Source of the DNA: Gracilariopsis chorda
Lineage: Eukaryota > Rhodophyta > Florideophyceae > Gracilariales > Gracilariaceae
Reading direction: 5' to 3'
NCBI GenBank assembly: GCA_003194525.1
Contig: NBIV01000008.1
Span: forward strand, 434,001-498,000
Length of the DNA stretch: 64,000 bases
A program made the translations under genes and the position numbers. This document shows positions 19,781 through 28,600 of this stretch, piece after piece. Every line of letters begins with the position of its first letter. Position 1 is the stretch's first letter. The notes under the pieces were generated by a model. That model ran no database searches. It saw only the letters and a list, made by a program, of their open reading frames with translations, and was not told the DNA's origin.

Positions 19781-21106
19781 ATGCCAACGTTAGAACGGGT
19801 AACGCAACGCCAATATCCGCGAATTCGAAAGCAACGTCACAGACCAAGACATCGCGCTCTATTAACCAAGAAAGATCCTTCCAGAGCAATGAGTTTGTTC
19901 GTAGACTCATCAACTATACAAAACGAAAGCGTGCTTACCGTTATTTGTATTATTCTTCTCACCATTGCAGCGGACCTATGTTCACCTATACATTTCAAAA
20001 GCCCTGTTGTTCCGAGACCACAATTCAACTTTGAAGCTCATATGGCTACTCTTTCTACTCAATTGTTTCACGGAATGTACCTTCTCTCAAAAGAGCAGTT
20101 TAATATCCTTTCCAAACTTCTCTCAGTCAAACTCTTGAGAATGAAAAGAAAACGGAGCTATATTGCTGCTTCTGTATCCGTACCTGTTATGCTATGTTTA
20201 ACTTTACGGCTCTTAGCAGGTGCAAGCTATCTAGACCTCGGGTGGGCATATGGTGTTGCTGAGTGTACCGTATATCATGTGTTTCATGAAACTCTTCACG
20301 TTCTAAATGAATTCCTTCCACAAATTCGATTTCCGATCTCTTTTGAAGAGTGTTTTGCAAACACGGATATGTTCGAGAAACGTCTCCGAAGTTCACTTGA
20401 TGGTGTAGTGGCAGCCTTGGATGGTATCGCGATCGAAATTATTCGGCCTAAGCTTCGAGAAGCGTCAGATCCTCGTAAGTACTACAATCGCAAAGGGTTT
20501 TTTGCAATCTGTGTGCAGGCAGCAGTTCAAGCAGACTACAAATTCTGCTTCGTTTCAGCGCGACATGCGGGTGGAACGCATGATTCTACAGCTTTTAAGG
20601 CACCTTTATTGTACGATTTGTTAAGTGGTCCACAGCTACCATCGTGGGCAGCTGTTGTTGCTGATGAAGCGTATACAAACGAGCACAGAATTCTAACGCC
20701 GTATCCAGGACGAAATCTAAGTACAAAAGAAGATTGTTTCAACGCGTATCATTCTTTATCCAGATTTTGTTGCTAGCAGGCGTTCGGGATGCTTGTATGT
20801 CGATTTGGCATCTTTTGGTCAGCTCTTCGTTACTCGTTGCCAACTTCTACACTTATCATTATGGTCACGTGCAAACTCCACAACTTCATTATTGATAATG
20901 GAGACAGCTCGGTGTTTGAACTCGTACCGCATCATGATGATAATCGTGTGACTGGTACGCCTATCATACACCTTCAGGATGACTGTCACACAGAAGGCGA
21001 AAACAGACGGTCAAGGAACAGGCGAAGAGAAACGTCGTCGCGGCGCAATGAACTTGCAGAAAAGCTTCATAGGCTAGGATACCTGCGAAGACGACGTTTT
21101 ATATGA
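19781..21106 (+). pseudogene. HARBI1/PIF-type transposase, catalytic Glu codon mutated to TAG
   Basis: The DDE superfamily domain (DDE_Tnp_4 type) is recognisable throughout. The first catalytic Asp is in L-D-G-I-A-I-E-I (residue 214), followed by Y-Y-N-R-K-G-F-F-A-I and H-D-S-T-A-F. The second Asp is in V-V-A-D-E-A-Y (residue 295). The third acidic residue should be the Glu of an [I/V]-E-Q-A-F-G-M-L motif. Here codon 332 (20774-20776) is TAG, directly followed in frame by Q-A-F-G-M-L. After it the frame continues to 21106 with C-K-L-H-N-F-I-I-D-N-G, the usual C-terminal helix of the family, and an Arg-rich tail. One substitution (GAG to TAG) explains the break and would also abolish catalysis. 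Transcribed inward from the left repeat. Some N-terminal residues may be leader; alternative starts lie at residues 37 and 88. Confidence 0.88.
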
Positions 21107-21254
21107 AAAGACGTTCTAGTAAACCTCCTCTTCGAGTTCTAACGAGTTCTGCATCTGTATCTGACCGGGACGCCACATTGCCACGTCCTAAACCAACAGC
21201 TCTTCCGATAGCTATACCCGTGCTAGCCGGATTCGAAATGGTAACTCAAGCTAC

Positions 21255-21321
21255 TCCTCTTGATGCGCCCCTTGACGCCCCTCTTGATGGACATCTAGAT
21301 GCGCCTCTTGACGCACCTCTG
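21255..21321. repeat. 12-bp tandem repeat (CTTGATGCGCCC type)
   Basis: About five units of a 12-mer, reading as repeated L-D-A-P on the plus strand and His/Gln-rich on the minus strand. It lies between the transposase and the C-terminal end of the SNF2 gene. Confidence 0.7.
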
Positions 21322-21453
21322 ATCGTTGCAGCATTCCCAGCTCTAATGCCTCTCGTGCCATGCACACGGTACCACGATTCACTGTCATGCTATTGTTTCC
21401 TTTTGATGAACCATCTAGTCCCTGATTAGTCCTGCCTGTGCCGGCACTGGGAC

Positions 21454-22738
21454 CTACTGGGGCTCCGCTGTGCTGGCAGTTCCCCGACAACGCGCCAGTG
21501 GATTACCGCTGCCGGTCCCAGGTTGAAGTGGTGATGACACATACGAAGAATAGAGAGCTTTAGAATTGTGGTCACCTCCTCCGTAGTTTAATACTTGTCC
21601 TATACGGATTTGTGAACCAGTCAAGAGCGTGGGAGTCCCCAAAGAATAAACCCACGCATCTCCGTTCTGGAGCATGGAGGTGGTGACCATTGACTGTACG
21701 ACGCCTTGAGATCCGGCAATCTTTCCAGAAGTTGCCTTCAATGTGCTCCTCGCGTTAGAGGGAGGCATTCCCCAGGAATTGGGAAGATCAGCTGTAGAAC
21801 GAGAATACTTCGCTGCATTCTGCACGGCTGAGGTAGCTACACGAGTCATCACAACAGCGTGGTTGACGGATCCTATCTGGCTTTGGCCATCTTCCTTTTT
21901 TTGACACTGAAACACTTTTTCCACTAGTTCCCAGGTTCACATGTTTGAAACCAGAAGACTTTATAGTTGAAGGGTTGGATTCCCTGCGAGATATGCTATG
22001 AGGCGGCAGAACATTTCCAGCCTCTTGGGGACGATGGGAAGTCGACTGATTCTCCGTTTTCAAATCAACTGTCTTCATCTTCGGTGTAGAACCTCGAGAG
22101 CCGGCAGCATTGCGAATCTGACCGTTATGACGCGACGATGCTCCAAGATTCATGTTGCGAGCTCCTCTGCCTGGCCTCTTTTGGAAGCGATTTGGGTCTC
22201 CACTCTTTATTGCTGGTTGATCTTGATAAGAAGCACCAACAGCGGTTGAAAGCCCACCTGTACGCGTTAAGAGTCAGATATCATCTCTAGGAGAAAACAT
22301 GAAAGGCCGTCCACGCTTGTAAACAGCCTGAGGCCCTGTTTCGGTCGTTCTCATTCCGGGCTTATGGTGCTCAGGAATATTGAAGCACTTAAGAACTGCG
22401 GTCAGGGGTGGCAAAAGCTCTGGCCACACCATCCCCTTCATCTTTGATGTCGCTTCAGACATTAACTTCTGGTGGGATGAATGCAACTCAAGTCCCGTCT
22501 GTCCGCTATTTGACACAGCCTTTGTACGTAAAGCACTGACGGCACGTTGCAACGCGGAATGATGCTTCTGCACAATTTCCCGATAGCTTATAATTGCCCT
22601 CGGAACCGGTCGACCGCTCTTGATATCCTTTCCAAAATCATTGAGAAGCCTATCTACAGAATGCCGGACTGGCCTGAACCGACGAACTCCCATTCGTACG
22701 AGTGGATCCGAAGACAGAAGGTCAGCAACGAGAAACAT
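21454..22738 (-). pseudogene. SNF2 ATPase segment 6: second half of SANT and C-terminal tail
   Basis: Beyond the retrotransposon the frame resumes with M-F-L-V-A-D-L-L-S-S-D-P, the second SANT helix. It continues to a TGA at 22274 and then in frame through a Gly/Ser/Gln-rich tail. At about 21890-21905 a T7 run (A7 on the coding strand) shifts the frame; the shifted frame runs to 21454. Removing the element and one copy of the ATATT duplication rejoins the SANT domain in frame. Confidence 0.75.
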
Positions 22739-22741
22739 ATT

Positions 22742-23642
22742 TGTAGTGCAATACCCGCAAGCAGGACAACACACGAAGACGTTCGGATCTTCCCTTCTGG
22801 AGGGTAACACAGCGAACGGAGCCTCTCCGGATGAGCACGACGAAGTCGGGTTGTAAAGCCGAGGCTCACCCTCACGCCAAGCGGGGAGAGTTGAAACGGT
22901 AGGATTAGGATCACCACGAATGGGAAAACAGCCCTTCCAAGGAGTACGAGTCCACGTAAGTGGGGGAAGACGTCACGGGATACCGGCACGAGAGACACGC
23001 GTCAGCGGTGACGAACAACCACAAAAAGGGGTAGAAACCACGAGAGTGGGGTAAGGGAAATACGGGGGATGCCCGATTGGGGGCGAAGGGGGTGTGGGCC
23101 AACAGGACCACGGAAAAAGGTACAAAGGAACCCTATACAGGGGCGAGAACACGGCGGTGGTGAATTAAGTGACAAGTGCCCAAGGCGGTGATACTCCTAG
23201 TGACGCAGGGTGGATAGGTTTACCGTTAGTAACGCGGCTTTACCTCCGAGGAGCGTAGAAGACTCGCGAAAGCGGAAAAGACTTAGAGCCAAGAACCCTG
23301 GTTGGGGAAGTTTACTCAGTGTCAGGGCGAGGTCGCCGAGCCACTATATAGTGTAGTAATCTCCCTACTGTAGCGTAGATAAATTTTAAATAATAAATAT
23401 AACTTAAATAAATGTCCACACTGTGGTGCCAACCTCCTCCTGACGATCCGTGTCACACGTGGTCCACTCACGCCATGGGCGGCACAAGGCGCATGCACAG
23501 GTGTGCAACTGGCGCACAGTGCGGATCCGCTGAGGTCTGAGACACCCGCTAATAGCGGTAGTAATCATAAACACGCGAAAGCGGCAAAAACACCAAGTCC
23601 ACAGGGCATCGCTGAGTCTTCCTCCATGAAGATTGCAGTTCA
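22742..23642 (-). repeat. 3' LTR of the Ty3/gypsy element
   Basis: 901 bp, starting TGTAGTGCAATAC and ending GCAGTTCA on the plus strand. It contains the palindromic TATA motif CACTATATAGTG at 23342-23353. Confidence 0.93.
23342..23353. promoter_or_regulatory. Palindromic TATA element in the 3' LTR
   Basis: CACTATATAGTG is a perfect 12-bp palindrome, present identically in both LTRs. In this copy a rightward transcript would enter the antisense ORF about 300-500 bp downstream. Confidence 0.5.
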
Positions 23643-23655
23643 TATCCCCCTCCTG
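23643..23655 (-). promoter_or_regulatory. Polypurine tract of the Ty3/gypsy element
   Basis: On the sense strand this reads AGGAGGGGGATA immediately before the 3' LTR, as expected for the plus-strand primer. Confidence 0.75.
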
Positions 23656-23677
23656 AGGTGCGAATACGACATCCACG

Positions 23678-24952
23678 ATGGCAACGGAAGCACCGGGCAA
23701 GGTCCTTAAATGTAAGTCCGGCTCGCCGGTTCTCCATCCCACCCTGGGTAACGAGCACCTAGCTGTGAACAGCGAATCGGCGAGCAACTCTTACGAGGTT
23801 CTTCCAACAACACACACGCTTTCGCGGCCTTCTTCTCCGATTACTCGGCTTCCTTCATCTACGATGAACAACAACAACAGCAACGGCAACGCCGGCAACA
23901 AAACACCGTTACAGTACTTCTCCGGATTTCATTCCGTGCCTCTACCGCAAAGCGGTCTCTCGACTCCGTCGCAACAAACAGGCGCAAGTGCGAGTGCGGC
24001 TCCCACGGGAGGGTATCTAATGGCAGCGTGGCCGTCGTACGACATGCTGATCGGGCTGCAGCCTTCGCAACATGCGATGACTCTCCAGCTGGCGCCGTGG
24101 TTCCACCCGACTGCGGTGTTCAATGATGCGCTTCTGGCGATGTATACCGATGGAAACGGGATGCTCCCGGTTGACGTTCCGGCAATCGTGACCACTTCGT
24201 GGGATTGGCGCAATCGCGTAGCGATACCCGTGCACACTATAATCCAACGGGGTCGGGAATCAACAGCTTCCGCGCACGCGGCGTTGGTCTTACTTGCTCA
24301 TCAACGGCTTCGCCGGGATCCCTTCGAGTATCCCATCCCCGATGGTATGGGCTCCAACATCGGATTGTATCGCACCCAAGGTGAAATGGGGTACCTCGAT
24401 TTCATCGACCAGGTTGACTGGGCTTCGGTTCCTCTAGATCAGAGTGGGCGTACTGCCGGTAGCAGGATACAGGACCTGTCGCCAGGGCGTCGAACTCCGC
24501 TCGCGGGTGACTTCATCTACTTCAACCCTTGGGAGGGGCATGAGATCTCCGCGGAGGAAGCGAACGAGCTCCGGTTTGCACCGAGATATATCCCCGAGGG
24601 GCATCCGACCGGTTTTGTTGACGCCGATGAGTACTACAACGTCTACGACGGTGAGGATCCGATGTTCGACAACGAGCCCAGCGAAGGTGCTGGTCACGCC
24701 GAGGCGGAGGGAGAACCATATGGTATGGATGCTCCTGGAGTCGCCCCTGCGAGTCAGCCGTCCGATCCGTCGGTCGGTCTTCCCACTGGTGGGTCCTCTA
24801 CGCCAGGTGAGGCGAACGTGGCCCCTGCGGGTCAGGCTGCCGTGATCTCTCAGTTCTTCCGCCAAGTAGGGCTGGGAGGTAATGAGGCCAGTGGCGATGT
24901 CACCGCGATGCGGGATGCTCTGATAGCCCGACTCCAGGGAAATAACCACTAA
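23678..24952 (+). CDS. Antisense ORF of the Ty3/gypsy element (424 aa), unrecognised
   Basis: This open frame lies between the polypurine tract and the chromodomain end of pol, on the strand opposite to gag-pol. It is intact, unlike gag and pol. A likely start is 23678 or the later ATG at 23863 (M-N-N-N-N-S-N-G-N). The N-terminus is Asn/Ser/Gln-rich. Residues about 105-300 look globular, with well-spread aromatic residues (A-A-W-P-S-Y-D-M-L-I, L-Q-L-A-P-W-F-H-P-T-A-V-F, T-S-W-D-W-R-N-R-V-A-I-P-V). The C-terminal third is acidic and Gly/Pro-rich. No membrane segment is present, so it is not envelope-like. Antisense ORFs in this position are known in some plant Ty3/gypsy elements. I recognise no domain. 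A polyadenylation-like AATAAA follows at 25061. Confidence 0.75.
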   Translation: MATEAPGKVLKCKSGSPVLHPTLGNEHLAVNSESASNSYEVLPTTHTLSRPSSPITRLPSSTMNNNNSNGNAGNKTPLQYFSGFHSVPLPQSGLSTPSQQTGASASAAPTGGYLMAAWPSYDMLIGLQPSQHAMTLQLAPWFHPTAVFNDALLAMYTDGNGMLPVDVPAIVTTSWDWRNRVAIPVHTIIQRGRESTASAHAALVLLAHQRLRRDPFEYPIPDGMGSNIGLYRTQGEMGYLDFIDQVDWASVPLDQSGRTAGSRIQDLSPGRRTPLAGDFIYFNPWEGHEISAEEANELRFAPRYIPEGHPTGFVDADEYYNVYDGEDPMFDNEPSEGAGHAEAEGEPYGMDAPGVAPASQPSDPSVGLPTGGSSTPGEANVAPAGQAAVISQFFRQVGLGGNEASGDVTAMRDALIARLQGNNH

Positions 24953-25060
24953 GGTGCGGGCGGTTCCAACCCGAAAGGGGGCGTGTTCCCTCACCACGGG
25001 GGTGCAACCTTGTGACGTAGTGTAGTCCTTCGACTAGTCGGTGTTCCATCGATCGTATCG

Positions 25061-25066
25061 AATAAA
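25061..25066 (+). terminator. Possible poly(A) signal of the antisense ORF
   Basis: AATAAA lies 109 bp after the antisense stop codon and is followed by T/C-rich sequence. It fits a separate antisense transcript but is only suggestive. Confidence 0.35.
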
Positions 25067-25165
25067 ATCCAAGTTTACTTGTGTTCCTTCTTCTTTCCTT
25101 TCCTTTCTTCCTTTCCACACCACAACTCGATCCTTCATTTCCTTCCTTCCACTGCAGTGGCTTGC

Positions 25166-25582
25166 TTATCCCACTTGGGCGTTTATCACCGATGCCGGGA
25201 TTCCCGTTCGCGTTCTGCGATGATATGACACCACTTTCGAACGTGGGAGGTGCTCTATCGGCTCATCCAAATCATATTCGAGCCCGAAACCGTACCAGCG
25301 TACGCGGTACTGGATGTAACCATCTGGATGGTAAGAATGTCCCACAATGTGGTCAACAACAAACTCCTGTTTGTAGACTTCCCGGCCTCGCCGTGTTCGC
25401 ACTACCGCGTCCTGCACCGCAGGCTCTACCACCACTGGTGGGTGTTGGACAGTCTTCCCCGGAAGGGGCATGGCTTGGTACTGCCTGTCCATGCCCTTAT
25501 AGGAGTCATTAACCGGTTTCCAGGTAGGTTCATCCGCTTCGCGGGCCTGGAGGTCCTCGGCACGGCCGGTTGCGTCGACCAC
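25166..25582 (-). pseudogene. Chromodomain at the C-terminus of Ty3/gypsy pol, cut off by a TAA
   Basis: The segment contains Y-K-Q-E-F-V-V-D-H-I-V-G followed by I-Q-Y-R-V-R-W-Y-G-F and D-E-P-I-E-H-L-P, the layout of a chromodomain that tethers integrase to chromatin in chromoviruses. It lies in the same frame as pol. The only interruption is one TAA at 25649-25651. The in-frame bridge between them encodes ordinary residues (S-E-E-T-A-K-W-D-T-L). Confidence 0.8.
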
Positions 25583-25648
25583 TTGATGGTGCGTATCGGG
25601 ACCCTGGCTGTGGGTTAAAGTATCCCACTTCGCGGTTTCTTCACTTCT

Positions 25649-28600
25649 TTAGGGGGCGTCTATTGACGACACCCTTTGAGGGGCTTCTAACGGATCTGAA
25701 AGATGAGCATCTGGGTCGCGAACCACAGGTTTGTGTGTAGATATCCGTCTTGACGGGGGTGCTCCAGACGACGAAGTCGGTTGCACCACGGTGCGTCGTA
25801 CAGTACGCGTCGGCTCGCCTTGGGCGGTGATTGGTGCCTTTGCCGTCCGTACGGTGTCGGGGTCACGTGCCGTTTGCAACGGATGGTCGAGGGTTGTCCG
25901 CGCCGTGTCGCGTTCCGCCTCCTCACGTGAGGACGGTTGCAACGGTGCTGCCGGTGTGTTGTCTCGCTTGGGCGACGAAGTATTTCCGTCATTGACGTGC
26001 TTTCCTTCCGGAGTGACCGGTGCGACTTCGGCGACACTGTCGTGATCAACCGAGACACTCGGAGTGAGTTCGCGACTGCGCGATGGTCCTAAACCAGAAT
26101 CCAGCTTGCTGGTCGGTTTCCTTCCGTCCTGTACGGTGTGCTTGCCCGGCCTGGCCGGTGTGTTCTGCCGTGCAGTAGGAGTTACCACGTCCGGTGTAGT
26201 CGGCTCAGAGGATCCCGCGAGGGCCTGCTCTGCATTATCCAGCGTAGCTGTTGTTGACGAACCGTGACCCATGGAATGCGGATCAACGCTCGACGGCACA
26301 GCCGGTTCAGTATCGCAAACGCGATTAGTTCCCTGCAACGATTTCACTTTGGCGAGAGACTTCCCACTGCGTGGTGCATTTTGGCGACTAGAATCCCGGT
26401 GGGGAGTGCGATCTGGCGCAGATGCGGTAGAACTTCCTCGAGAGGGTTCAGCGGTAGCTGTAGCACGCAAATGCAAAGATGGCACGTCAGTAGACGGAAT
26501 TATCGGTCCACTATTATCCTTTTCGATGTTTCCGGAGGCCCGTGCACCACGGTTGTCATGACGCGACGAAGCGGTTTCAGTGTTAGGGTCCTCCTCCCCC
26601 TCCTTAAATGGAGCGGCATGGGGAGTGGTAGAAGCGCCCAAACTGCGGGGATAGACACCGCGCAGTGGCGTTAGAGAAGAAAGGCCATTCGGGCCTGCAT
26701 CCGATAAGGACGGTATATATGAGAGTCCCCTTGAAGGGTGTGGCAACACAGAAGGCCTGTTAACCACAGATGTGGGTTGTTCCACTGGGGTGTGTTGGTT
26801 CTCATCTTGGTAAGCAACCTCTACGGAGGGTGGCGGTGCCATAACAATGCGATCGCGGGAAATCCGCTCCTGAGCGTCGTTCATTTCCACCACTAAGGTG
26901 TCGTTATCCACTGATATGACCTTGTAGGGACCGTCCGCGACGGGTGAGAGCTTATGCCGTTTCTCCTTATCAGGGTTCCAGTGCTCGTTACGGACGAAGA
27001 CGTAGTCACCCTCCGTAATTGGCGGTGCTGTACCTCGTACACGAGAGTCAAAATCACGCTTGTACGCGGCCTGTGCTCGTGCCATGGAGCTTCCTGCGAC
27101 CGGGATTAACTTTGTAAGCCACGCTTTCCATCGTTGGCGATAATCCTTCACGGAAGGGAAGTTTGCCAGCGTAGGCTGGGGTTCCAACGCTACGGCGGGC
27201 GGATGACGCGAAAGTACCAATTCAAATGGAGTCAAACCCGTTGTACGGTGTACCTGTGTGTTATACGCAAACGTCAAGGCGTCAGTGTACAGGTCCCATG
27301 TTTTGGGGTGATCAGCAATGTAAGAACGGAGAGAGGCCAACAGCGTTCGGTTAAACCGCTCGACTTGCCTATTACACTGGAGGTGGTTGGTCGTTGTGAA
27401 CAGATTCTTGATATCGAGCATCCGACACACGTCCTCAAAGAATCGCGATGCGAATTGCTTTCCGTTATCGGATAGAATGTTAACCGGTGGTCCGTAGACA
27501 AATACCCAATGGGTGACGAAGGCTTGCGCCACCACGAAAGCGGATATCTTCCGTAAAGTTACGGTGCGAACCAACTTGGAGAAACGATCCGTGATAACGA
27601 GTAAAAACTTATGTCCACGCTTTGTGGTGAGCAGCGGTCCCAAGAGGTCAATTGCGACAAACTCGAGAGGGACCCGTGTTGGAAATAACTTCAACTTCGT
27701 TGAGTGCTTCTGGAGTTTGACCCGGTTTTTGGCACACTCCGTGCATGACCGGACAGTCACGTAGCAGTCCACAGCCATGGCTGGCCAATAGTAACTCCGT
27801 CGCAACGTGAGGTAAAGTTTCCGTCCACCGGCGTGTCCACCAAGTTTTGCATAGTGCGACAAGTGCAACAATCTAGATTGTAGAGTATGTGTTACCACTA
27901 CCTGTGGGGTTGTTTGAACCGTCCTGACGAGGTATCCAACATCATTCACCTCGAAAGGGAGTTGCGCAACGCCATTAAGTCGGGCGCGAATCTGAGTACA
28001 GAAGGGATCACCTTGTTGTTCTCTGACCATCTCTTCCGGGGGTGTTGGCGCGAAATTACCCGGTGGGGGTTTCTGAGCATCGTCCGAGACGAGTAGTGCG
28101 TCCAGTTCATCATCCGATTCCGGTTCTTCATCCGAGTTATCGGGTTCACGGTCCGGGTTCTCCGGTTCTCGACCGTGGACGACGAAGCAAGGAATGTCCT
28201 CGTCCCCAGCGGGTAGAGTTTCACCATCCGTGGGTAAACGCGACAGCGCGTCCGCCTGAGCGTTCTTTGTGCCCTTCTTGTAGATCACCTCGAAGTCGAA
28301 TTCCGCCAGGCGGAGCCTCCAATGCATTAAGTGGCCTGACGGTTCAGAGACTGTCATGAGCCATCGTAATGAAGAGTGATCCGTGTAAACGGTGAAGTGC
28401 ACACCCATAAGATAGGGGCAGAGAGTGGAGAGTGCCCACACAACTGCAAGACACTCTTTCTCCGAGACGGAGTAATTCCGCTCGTGAACATTCAGTGAGC
28501 GTGACCAGTACCCAATAGGGGTTCGTTCTCCTTCGGGAGTTGTCTGAAAGAGAGGGAAACCTACTTGGTAGTCACTAGCATCCGTGTCTACGGTAAACGG

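Noticed and set aside
22274..22810. 178-codon minus-strand frame read as one gene
   Set aside because: Its first part is Ty3/gypsy LTR and the rest is the SNF2 C-terminus; it is a chimera made by the insertion.
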